From the NCBI GenBank assembly GCA_023420745.1, contig JAEZVQ010000191.1, positions 1 to 5,781 of the forward strand: DNA of 5,781 nucleotides, written 5' to 3'. Below the pieces are notes generated by a model. The model was not told the DNA's origin, made no database searches, and saw nothing but the letters and a program-made list of their open reading frames with translations. Below, piece after piece: positions 1-5,781 of this stretch. The position numbers and the translations under genes are program-made. Each line of letters opens with the position of its first letter. Positions within the stretch are counted from its first letter, which is position 1. The stretch comes from Actinomycetes bacterium (GTDB lineage: Bacteria > Actinomycetota > Actinomycetes > Actinomycetales > Actinomycetaceae).

Positions 1-44
1 GCCTCCGGAGCAGAAGGTCGCAGGTTCGAGTCCTGTTCGGGGCA
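1..44 (+). tRNA. tRNA-Arg (anticodon CCG), 3' part only
   Basis: The window opens inside the anticodon arm. Bases 3-9 (CTCCGGA) form the 7-base anticodon loop, with anticodon CCG at 5-7, which reads the arginine codon CGG. Bases 10-14 (GCAGA) are the 3' side of the anticodon stem, and 15-19 (AGGTC) form the variable loop. The T arm is GCAGG (20-24), loop TTCGAGT (25-31) and CCTGT (32-36), with one G-U pair. Bases 37-43 (TCGGGGC) are the 3' acceptor strand and A44 is the discriminator base. CCA is not encoded, since CTC follows, so it would be added after transcription. The 5' half lies outside the window, so D-arm and acceptor pairing cannot be checked. The adjacent argS makes the cognate synthetase. 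Confidence 0.9.
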
Positions 45-91
45 CTCTTTCACATCCCCTGGCGAGGACGCCCGGTTCTCACCACGTGACG

Positions 92-97
92 AGAGGA
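92..97 (+). promoter_or_regulatory. ribosome binding site of rpiB
   Basis: AGAGGA is a purine-rich Shine-Dalgarno match centred about 12 bases before the ATG at 108. It supports that start over the later in-frame ATG codons, which would remove the conserved Asp8-His9 active-site pair. Confidence 0.65.
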
Positions 98-107
98 AAC
101 CACAACG

Positions 108-569
108 ATGCGGGTTCACATTGCAGCTGACCACGCGGGTTTTGAACTGCGCGAACACCTCATTGCCGTCCTTACCGAGCGCGGCTTCGACGTCGTTGAC
201 CACGGCGCCACCGAGTACGACGCTCTCGACGCCTACCCGACAATGTGTATTCCCTGTGCCGAGGCTGTCGTCGCTGAACCGGGATCCCTCGGTATCGTGA
301 TCGGTGGTTCCGGTAATGGCGAGCAGATCGCGGCCAATAAAGTACGCGGTGTGCGTGCCGCTCTCGCATGGTCGGATGCCACCGCGCGGCTGGCACGAGA
401 ACACAACGATGCCAATGTTGTCGCCATCGGTGCTCGCCAACACAGCCTCGATGAGGCCACCGACCTCGTTCTCGCTTTCCTCGACACCCCGTTTTCCAAC
501 GATTCTCGACATATTGAGCGCATCGAAATGATGGCGCGTTACGAAACTGACGGGACAATCGGCGCCTAA
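108..569 (+). CDS. rpiB: ribose-5-phosphate isomerase B (RpiB/LacAB family)
   Basis: This cytosolic enzyme interconverts ribose 5-phosphate and ribulose 5-phosphate in the non-oxidative pentose phosphate pathway. The 153-residue protein is full length for the family and covers its single alpha/beta domain. Visible signatures are AADHAGFEL at 6-14, with Asp8-His9 for ring opening, and IGGSGNGEQIAANK at 65-78. Glu72 sits where the actinobacterial subtype (Mycobacterium tuberculosis RpiB, Glu75) has its catalytic base, whereas E. coli RpiB uses a cysteine nearby. His99 in REHN and Arg110, Arg134 and Arg138 match the mycobacterial phosphate and substrate residues with a constant offset of three. 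The ATG at 108 follows a purine-rich ribosome site and gives the expected N-terminus. The gene lies between tRNA-Arg and argS with no evident terminator on either side. Functional identity is strong; the exact physiological sugar phosphate is inferred from family membership. Confidence 0.95.
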   Translation: MRVHIAADHAGFELREHLIAVLTERGFDVVDHGATEYDALDAYPTMCIPCAEAVVAEPGSLGIVIGGSGNGEQIAANKVRGVRAALAWSDATARLAREHNDANVVAIGARQHSLDEATDLVLAFLDTPFSNDSRHIERIEMMARYETDGTIGA

Positions 570-601
570 ACGCTTCGCTCCCCGACGTTGATGTGCGGCT
601 C

Positions 602-622
602 GTGGTCAGCTGCGGTGGTCAG
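602..622 (+). repeat. short direct repeat GTGGTCAG x2 upstream of argS
   Basis: GTGGTCAG occurs at 602-609 and again at 615-622, a period of 13 bases. The first copy overlaps the proposed -35 hexamer and the second lies in the promoter spacer. This could be an operator for a regulator of the argS-lysA-hom-thrB unit, or chance in a short GC-rich gap. No known binding consensus was recognised. Confidence 0.3.
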
Positions 623-632
623 ACCGTAGGAT
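603..632 (+). promoter_or_regulatory. candidate housekeeping promoter for argS, apparently leaderless
   Basis: TAGGAT at 627-632 fits the actinobacterial -10 pattern TANNNT. An 18-bp spacer separates it from TGGTCA at 603-608, which matches four of six positions of the TTGACA -35. Seven bases after the -10 box lies the GTG of argS at 640, the usual distance to a transcription start. The mRNA would therefore begin at or next to the start codon with no 5' leader. This leaves no room for a riboswitch, T-box or leader-peptide attenuator between the promoter and argS. Confidence 0.55.
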
Positions 633-639
633 AGGGGGC

Positions 640-2319
640 GTGACTCCACACGATCTCGAACAGCTCATCGCTTCCGTCATTGATGAAGCGACCCGCGATT
701 CTTCTCTATCTCTGCCCACCGACATGCTCCCGGTGACGGTGAGCGTCGAGCGTCCACGCAACCGCGAACACGGGGACTGGGCGTGCAACGTGGCGATGCG
801 CTTAGCGAAAGCCGCCGGCAAGGCACCGCGCGAACTTGCAGACCTGATCGCCACACGTCTGAGCGCGGAGCCAGGAATCAAGTCGGCGAGCGTAGCAGGT
901 CCGGGATTCATCAACATCACCCTTGATGCGGCGAGTGCCGGTGAACTCGCACGCACCATCCTCGATGCCGGTGAGCGGTACGGGTGCAACGAGTCTCAAA
1001 AGGGACGCTGCGTCAATGTCGAGTTCGTGTCAGCCAACCCGACCGGCCCGATCCACCTCGGCGGAGCCCGGTGGGCAGCTGTCGGTGACGCGCTGTCGCG
1101 TTTGCTCGAAGCCAGTGGCGCCGAGGTGGTGCGCGAATACTATTTCAACGACCACGGGGCTCAGATTGACCGCTTTGCCCGCTCCCTTTTTGCTCGAGCA
1201 CAAGGCAAGCCGGTTCCCGAGGATGGTTACGGCGGTCAGTACATTGACGATATCGCCGCTCAGGTGATTGAGCAGTGTGCACAGGCGGGGGAAGCGAACC
1301 CTCTGACCCTCGAAGACGATGCAGCTGTTGAGGTGTTTCGCTCCCGCGGCGTCGAGCTGATGTTTGACGAAATCAAACGCAAGCTCTCCCAATTCCGCGT
1401 TGAATTCGACGTGTATTTCCACGAGGATTCGCTCCACACTTCCGGTGCTGTCGCTCGCGCGATCGAATCGTTGCGGGAACGTGGTGTGATCTTCGAAGCC
1501 GATGGTGCTACCTGGCTGCGCTCCACCGATTTCGGTGATGACAAGGATCGCGTCGTGATCAAGTCCGACGGCGAGACCGCGTACTTTGCCGGCGATATTG
1601 CCTACTACCTCGATAAGCGCAGTCGAGGCGCAGACCAAGCAATTTTGTTGCTCGGTGCTGATCATCACGGTTACATCGGTCGCATGATGGCGATGTGTGC
1701 CGCATTCGGCGATACTCCCGGTGACAACCTCGAAATTCTGATCGGCCAGCTCGTCAACCTCGTCAAATCCGGGCAACCGGTGCGGATGTCGAAGCGTGCC
1801 GGCACCATCGTTACCCTCGACGACCTTGTTGATGCTGTCGGCGTTGATGCGGCACGCTACTCCCTCGTTCGCCCGTCGCTCGACCAGGCGGTCGATATTG
1901 ACCTTGATTTGCTTCAGGCGCATTCCAATGACAACCCCGTGTACTACGTGCAATACGCGCATGCGCGAACCTGTAACGTGGCGCGAAATGCTGCCTCTCA
2001 CGGCGTGCGACGCGAGGATGGATTCGACGCCTCGCAGCTCGACCACCCTGCCGATTCCGAGCTGCTTGGTGTACTCGCCCAGTTCCCGACCGTGGTCGCT
2101 ATCGCCGCTGAGGAACGTGAACCGCACCGCGTGGCACGCTACCTCGAATCAGTAGCCGCGGCCTACCACACCTGGTACAACCAGTGTCGCGTGACACCGA
2201 AGGGCGAGGATCCGGTGGAAGCTTCCCACATCGCCCGACTGTGGCTCAACGACGCTGTCACCCAGGTTCTGCGTAATGGTTTGGCACTGCTTGGAGTCGA
2301 TGCTCCCGAACGGATGTGA
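640..2319 (+). CDS. argS: arginyl-tRNA synthetase (class I)
   Basis: ArgS charges tRNA-Arg with arginine using ATP, in the cytosol. The 559-residue protein has the normal bacterial length and domain order. An N-terminal additional domain spans about 5-95. The Rossmann catalytic domain opens with [12 protein letters not shown] at 131-142, where HLGG (139-142) is the HIGH-type ATP motif. The KMSK-type loop is RMSK at 382-385; the first lysine is replaced, as is common in ArgRS, and the second is kept. A helical DALR-type anticodon-binding domain runs from about 432 (YYVQYAHAR at 435-443) to the typical end [10 protein letters not shown]. The start is GTG at 640, placed by the N-terminal domain and by a -10 box at 627-632 that suggests a leaderless transcript; GGGGG at 634-638 is not a convincing Shine-Dalgarno. 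It is the first gene of an apparent argS-lysA-hom-thrB operon. In corynebacteria argS is likewise cotranscribed with lysA and responds to arginine and lysine. Confidence 0.97.
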   Translation: MTPHDLEQLIASVIDEATRDSSLSLPTDMLPVTVSVERPRNREHGDWACNVAMRLAKAAGKAPRELADLIATRLSAEPGIKSASVAGPGFINITLDAASAGELARTILDAGERYGCNESQKGRCVNVEFVSANPTGPIHLGGARWAAVGDALSRLLEASGAEVVREYYFNDHGAQIDRFARSLFARAQGKPVPEDGYGGQYIDDIAAQVIEQCAQAGEANPLTLEDDAAVEVFRSRGVELMFDEIKRKLSQFRVEFDVYFHEDSLHTSGAVARAIESLRERGVIFEADGATWLRSTDFGDDKDRVVIKSDGETAYFAGDIAYYLDKRSRGADQAILLLGADHHGYIGRMMAMCAAFGDTPGDNLEILIGQLVNLVKSGQPVRMSKRAGTIVTLDDLVDAVGVDAARYSLVRPSLDQAVDIDLDLLQAHSNDNPVYYVQYAHARTCNVARNAASHGVRREDGFDASQLDHPADSELLGVLAQFPTVVAIAAEEREPHRVARYLESVAAAYHTWYNQCRVTPKGEDPVEASHIARLWLNDAVTQVLRNGLALLGVDAPERM

Positions 2320-2325
2320 TCGACG

Positions 2326-4905
2326 ATGATGACGCCGAGCAACGACGCCAACGACGCCCGTGCGCTGTACTGTCCTGAACCCGACGAGCGTCCCGACCTT
2401 TGGCCGTGGAGCGTCGTGCGCGGTGATGACGCAACGCTCAGTATCGGAGGCCTCAGCGTCCGCGACCTCGCCGACACCTGGGGCACGCCGCTCTACGTGC
2501 TCGATGCAGCCGACCTCGCGCAACGCGCCTGCGTGTGGGCAAGCGCCATGCACGAGGAGTTCTGGGACGGCTACGGCATGTCGGGAGGCTCGGCCTACTA
2601 CGCCGCGAAAGCGATGATTAGCACCGATATCGTGCGCATTGTCACCGATGCGGGGATGGGGATCGATACGGCAAGCCTTGGCGAATTGACGTGCGCACTC
2701 AATGCGGGAGCTGACCCTGAAGTAGTTGGACTACACGGCAACAATAAATCCGACGCGGTGATTGATCTTGCCGTGTCCGCTGGGGAACGCGGCATCGGTC
2801 GCATTGTCATCGACGCGCCGGATGAGGTTGATCGCATTGCCGCAGTTGCGCAGCGACACAACCGGGTGGCGAGGGTGATGATTCGCGTCACCACCGGTGT
2901 TCATGCCGGTGGTCATGAGTTCATCGCAACCGCCCACGAAGATCAGAAATTTGGACTGTCGCTCACGTCGGGAGTGGCACGTGAGGTGGCGCGTGATATT
3001 GCGCAACGACCCGAACTCGAACTCGTTGGCATCCACGCCCATATCGGGTCACAGATCCTTGATCTCGAAGCTTTCGGGGAATCTGCGCGTCGCGTCATTG
3101 GCTTCGTCCGACAGTTACGAGACTGCGGTATTGCGTGCGAAGAAATCGATCTCGGTGGAGGGTACGCCATTTCATACACGGGTGATGACCCGGTGGCACC
3201 GAGCCCACAGACGGTGGCGCGCACGCTTGCCGATGCTGTGCGCTCGGCATGCGCCGAGTATGAGGTCGCGATTCCCCGCGTGTCGATTGAACCGGGGCGA
3301 AGCGTCATCGGACCGGCATGCGTCACCCTCTATCGTGTCGGAACGGTGAAAAATCAGCCGATTGGAACCGACGCGTCACGCCTCTATGTCAGCGTTGACG
3401 GCGGCATGTCGGACAATATCCGTCCATCACTCTACGGTGCGCGCTACACCACGACCGTGGCGAACAGGCGCTCGTCGGCACCCGCGGTGCGTGCACGCGT
3501 CGTTGGAGGTCACTGCGAATCCGGCGACATCGTCATCCATGACGTCGACCTGCCCGACGACATTCGACGCGGCGACATTCTTGCCGTGCCGGCAACCGGC
3601 GCCTACGGTCACGTGATGGCATCGAACTACAACATGTTTCCCCGCCCGGGCACGCTGCTTGTTGAAGGCGGAAAGGCACGCTGGGCAATCCGACCCGAAA
3701 CCGTCACTGATGTCCTTGCTCGCGACACCGCCGCCCGCGCACGGCTGCGCGTCGCCGTCCTCGGAGCTGGCACTGTGGGATCTCAGGTTGTCCGGCTACT
3801 CGAAGAACAGCGTGAAGAGCTTGCTGAACGTGCTCACGCGATCCTCGATATATCAGCTGTCGTCGTGCGTGATGTTGACGCGCCCCGAGATTACCCGATT
3901 CCTCGCAATCTCATCACTACTGATGCTGAAAAGGCGATTGACGGTGCCGATATTGTCATCGAGCTCATCGGTGGCACGACAACGGCGCGGACACTAGTCG
4001 CTCGTGCGCTGGCTGGTGGCAAGTCGGTCATTACCGGCAATAAGGCGCTGCTTGCGAGTGCCGGTCACGAACTGCACGAACTTGCTGAACGTCACCACAC
4101 TGACCTGTACTACGAGGCGGCGGTTGCCGGTGCTGTTCCCATCGTTTACGGGCTGCGCGAATCCATCGTCGGCGACCGCATCAGCCGCATTGTCGGCATT
4201 GTCAACGGCACCACCAACTACATCCTCGACGAGATGACCACGCGCGGGACGTCGATGGACGCCGCGATCGCCGATGCCCAGCGCCTGGGCTTCGCGGAAG
4301 CTGACCCGAGTGCGGATATTGACGGGTGGGATTCGGCAGCGAAGTGCGCACTGATGGCGTCGCTCGCCTTCCACACCACGCTGACACTCAATGACGTCGA
4401 GGTCGAAGGGATTCGCAGTATCACAGCGGACGATATTCGCCGGGCGCGTGAACGCGGGGGAGTGGTCAAGCTCCTCGCGGTTGCCCAAAGAGTGGTCGAC
4501 CGCAACGGCGTCGAGGGTGTCAATGCGCGAGTGTTCCCCGCCGTCATCCCCGACGACCACCAACTGGCGAGTATTCACGGCGCTGTCAATGCGGTGATGG
4601 TGGAATGCGAAGCCGCCGGCACACTCGTGTTCTCCGGGCTCGGAGCCGGAGGTTCGCCGACAGCTTCCGCCGTCGTATCCGACCTCGTTGCGGCTGCCGC
4701 CCACCGTGTCCTTGGGGGGCGTGCTCCGCGAGCGCTGACCTACGCGCAACTGCCAATCATTGCCAGCGAGGATGCGGCGACCGCAGCGCGCGATGGTAAT
4801 GGTCTGGGGCTTGACATTGTTGCGGTGCATTCGAGTGCGACGACGAGCGCCGAGGTCAGTACCGCGGCGGGTGTTGAGGAAACCGGTGAGGAGACTTCGC
4901 GGTGA
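2326..4905 (+). CDS. fused diaminopimelate decarboxylase-homoserine dehydrogenase (LysA-Hom), lacking the ACT domain
   Basis: One uninterrupted 859-codon frame encodes two enzymes. Residues 1-467 are a complete LysA, the PLP enzyme that converts meso-diaminopimelate to lysine. It has the PLP lysine K95 in YYAAKAM, HAHIGSQ at 237-243, DLGGGY at 275-280, EPGRS at 322-326, HCESGD at 396-401 with the active-site cysteine C397, and GAYGH with Y427. It ends with the usual LysA C-terminus (RPETVTDVL). About five residues later Hom begins. This NAD(P)H enzyme reduces aspartate semialdehyde to homoserine. It shows the nucleotide loop GAGTVG at 480-485, NKALLA at 572-577, GIVNGTTNYIL at 624-634, EADPSADIDGWDSAAK at 658-673 (catalytic D669 and K673 by family alignment) and GAGGSPTASAV at 773-783. 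The Hom core stops near TYAQLP (805-810); the following 49 residues are Ala/Thr/Glu/Ser-rich and are not an ACT domain. No ATG, GTG or TTG in this frame at the junction could start a separate Hom. The ATG at 2326 (an ATGATG pair) comes seven bases after the argS stop with only a weak ribosome site, so translation is probably coupled. Confidence 0.93.
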   Translation: MMTPSNDANDARALYCPEPDERPDLWPWSVVRGDDATLSIGGLSVRDLADTWGTPLYVLDAADLAQRACVWASAMHEEFWDGYGMSGGSAYYAAKAMISTDIVRIVTDAGMGIDTASLGELTCALNAGADPEVVGLHGNNKSDAVIDLAVSAGERGIGRIVIDAPDEVDRIAAVAQRHNRVARVMIRVTTGVHAGGHEFIATAHEDQKFGLSLTSGVAREVARDIAQRPELELVGIHAHIGSQILDLEAFGESARRVIGFVRQLRDCGIACEEIDLGGGYAISYTGDDPVAPSPQTVARTLADAVRSACAEYEVAIPRVSIEPGRSVIGPACVTLYRVGTVKNQPIGTDASRLYVSVDGGMSDNIRPSLYGARYTTTVANRRSSAPAVRARVVGGHCESGDIVIHDVDLPDDIRRGDILAVPATGAYGHVMASNYNMFPRPGTLLVEGGKARWAIRPETVTDVLARDTAARARLRVAVLGAGTVGSQVVRLLEEQREELAERAHAILDISAVVVRDVDAPRDYPIPRNLITTDAEKAIDGADIVIELIGGTTTARTLVARALAGGKSVITGNKALLASAGHELHELAERHHTDLYYEAAVAGAVPIVYGLRESIVGDRISRIVGIVNGTTNYILDEMTTRGTSMDAAIADAQRLGFAEADPSADIDGWDSAAKCALMASLAFHTTLTLNDVEVEGIRSITADDIRRARERGGVVKLLAVAQRVVDRNGVEGVNARVFPAVIPDDHQLASIHGAVNAVMVECEAAGTLVFSGLGAGGSPTASAVVSDLVAAAAHRVLGGRAPRALTYAQLPIIASEDAATAARDGNGLGLDIVAVHSSATTSAEVSTAAGVEETGEETSR
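4888..4893 (+). promoter_or_regulatory. ribosome binding site of thrB inside the lysA-hom tail
   Basis: GAGGAG lies eight bases before the GTG at 4902 and decides that start for thrB. It is inside the last codons of the upstream gene, which encode the small repeat EETGEET, so the tail codons double as the initiation signal. Confidence 0.8.
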
Positions 4906-5781
4906 AACTGACAAACGACCGCGTGCGGGTGCGAGTGCCCGCCACCAGCGCGAATCTCGGTCCGGGTTTTGACTGCGCTGGGCTCGCTCTCGACACCTGG
5001 GATGAGGTCGAGCTGTGCGCCACTGCAAGTTCACGCACCGTCGTCGACATTGACGGAGAGGGCGCCGACACCCTACCGCGTGACGACGACCACCTCGTCA
5101 TTCAGGCGCTGCGCCACACCCTCGACATTCTCGATGCCCCGCAAGTGGGTGTGCGACTCCACGCGCGCAATACCATCCCGCAAAGCGCGGGACTGGGCTC
5201 CTCAGCCGCAGCAATCGTTGCGGGGATTAGCCTCGCTCGCGGGTTGGTCGGGATCGACGAGATGAGCGATGAGGATGTGCTCGCCATCGCCACTTCCCTC
5301 GAAGGTCACCCCGATAACGTCGCTCCCGCGATTTACGGTGCCGTCACCTGGACGTGGATGGCTGAGACACCGCGCGCCGTGACTATGCCGGTGCCGTCGG
5401 GATTGTCGACAACCGTGCTCATCCCTTCGGTGACGCTCGCGACGAGTGAAGCGCGACGCGTGCTGCCCGCCACCGTGGCCTTTGACGACGCTGCGCACAA
5501 CTGTGCGCGAGCCGGGCTCCTCGCCCTCGTCCTCGCAGGAGCAACCGAGACGACGGCACTATTCGATGCCACCGAGGATCGGCTGCACCAGGAGGCGCGA
5601 CGAGGCGCAATGCCGACAACTTTCACACTGGTGGACTATCTGCGTCAGCGCGCCATTCCCGCAGTCGTCTCCGGCGCCGGTCCAAGCGTGCTGGTTTTTG
5701 CTGACCTCGATGAGTCGATGCGTCGCGATGCTGTCTCGGCTGGGTGGCGGGTCGAGCGGTGGGGGATTGCCGCACAGGGCG
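4902..5781 (+). CDS. thrB: homoserine kinase (GHMP family), 3' end cut by the window
   Basis: ThrB phosphorylates homoserine with ATP to O-phosphohomoserine, the substrate of threonine synthase. The window holds 293 codons plus one base. Family proteins are about 290-320 residues, so only a short C-terminal piece should be missing. GHMP motif 1 is VPATSANLGPGFD at 12-24. The ATP phosphate loop (motif 2) is IPQSAGLGSSAAA at 92-104. EGHPDN at 134-139 is the conserved homoserine-kinase segment, DRLHQ at 226-230 matches the family, and motif 3 is SGAGPSVL at 257-264. The start is GTG at 4902, eight bases after GAGGAG. It overlaps the stop of the upstream gene as GTGA, so translation is probably coupled to the LysA-Hom protein that supplies its substrate. 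thrC, often found between hom and thrB in actinobacteria, is absent here and must lie downstream or elsewhere if present. Confidence 0.96.
   Translation, partial: MKLTNDRVRVRVPATSANLGPGFDCAGLALDTWDEVELCATASSRTVVDIDGEGADTLPRDDDHLVIQALRHTLDILDAPQVGVRLHARNTIPQSAGLGSSAAAIVAGISLARGLVGIDEMSDEDVLAIATSLEGHPDNVAPAIYGAVTWTWMAETPRAVTMPVPSGLSTTVLIPSVTLATSEARRVLPATVAFDDAAHNCARAGLLALVLAGATETTALFDATEDRLHQEARRGAMPTTFTLVDYLRQRAIPAVVSGAGPSVLVFADLDESMRRDAVSAGWRVERWGIAAQG

Noticed and set aside
61..72. Hairpin GGCG-AGGA-CGCC after the tRNA as a terminator.
   Set aside because: The stem has only four pairs and no T tract follows.
83..88. Palindrome CACGTG upstream of rpiB as an operator.
   Set aside because: A single 6-base palindrome in GC-rich DNA is expected by chance, and no longer symmetry surrounds it.
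568..590. Possible terminator after rpiB from AACG and CGTT.
   Set aside because: The pairing is short with a long loop and no T run follows.
1030..2127. Long open frame of 365 codons on the - strand inside argS.
   Set aside because: It is antisense to well-supported argS motifs, resembles no known protein, and is typical of shadow frames in GC-rich DNA.
3708..3745. A TGATG at 3708-3712 could be an old overlapping lysA stop and hom start broken by a one-base sequencing error.
   Set aside because: Neither codon is in the LysA-Hom frame, and LysA motifs continue in frame past it. Starting Hom at ATG 3710 would need a one-base correction before about 3745. That correction would also send LysA on to a stop near 3813, an overlap of about 100 bases. 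A genuine fusion is the simpler reading, but raw reads should be checked.
4740..4972. An ACT domain hidden in another frame after a frameshift near the end of the Hom core.
   Set aside because: Other frames here give arginine-rich shadow translations with no ACT-like pattern, and thrB begins too soon to leave room.
3994..5034. Long open frame of 346 codons on the - strand across the hom and thrB region.
   Set aside because: It is antisense to conserved Hom and ThrB motifs, with arginine-rich low-quality composition; a shadow frame.

Overview
This is a gene-dense, GC-rich stretch with every feature on the + strand. It looks like the chromosome of an actinobacterium. The evidence is the argS-lysA-hom-thrB gene order, an RpiB with the actinobacterial active-site glutamate in place of cysteine, GTG starts, and an apparently leaderless promoter of the TANNNT type. 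The genus cannot be fixed from the sequence. A relative of the moderate-GC Actinomycetaceae is only a guess.

Layout: positions 1-44 are the 3' part of a tRNA-Arg with anticodon CCG; its 5' end lies outside the window. A 63-bp spacer with no visible terminator or TANNNT -10 box leads to rpiB (108-569, ribose-5-phosphate isomerase B). A 70-bp gap carries a good candidate promoter (-35 near 603-608, -10 TAGGAT at 627-632) placed so that transcription would begin at or one base before the GTG of argS (640-2319, arginyl-tRNA synthetase). Eight bases after the last sense codon of argS, within the same reading frame, begins a single 859-codon gene (2326-4905). Its protein is a complete diaminopimelate decarboxylase (LysA, about residues 1-467) joined almost without linker to a homoserine dehydrogenase core (Hom, about residues 473-810). 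thrB (homoserine kinase, 4902 to beyond the window) overlaps its stop codon by four bases and lacks only its last few codons.

How the genes work together: the tRNA and ArgS serve arginine decoding. LysA catalyses the last step of lysine synthesis. Hom opens the threonine/methionine branch from aspartate semialdehyde, and ThrB performs the next step after Hom. The fused protein therefore ties together enzymes of two competing branches of the aspartate family rather than consecutive steps.

The most notable points are the LysA-Hom fusion and the absence of the C-terminal ACT domain from its Hom half. In related actinobacteria that domain mediates threonine feedback inhibition. Here a 49-residue low-complexity tail runs directly into thrB. 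thrC, which often lies between hom and thrB in actinobacteria, is not present there. I see no mobile elements, CRISPR arrays or pseudogenes, and no intergenic stretch longer than 70 bp.
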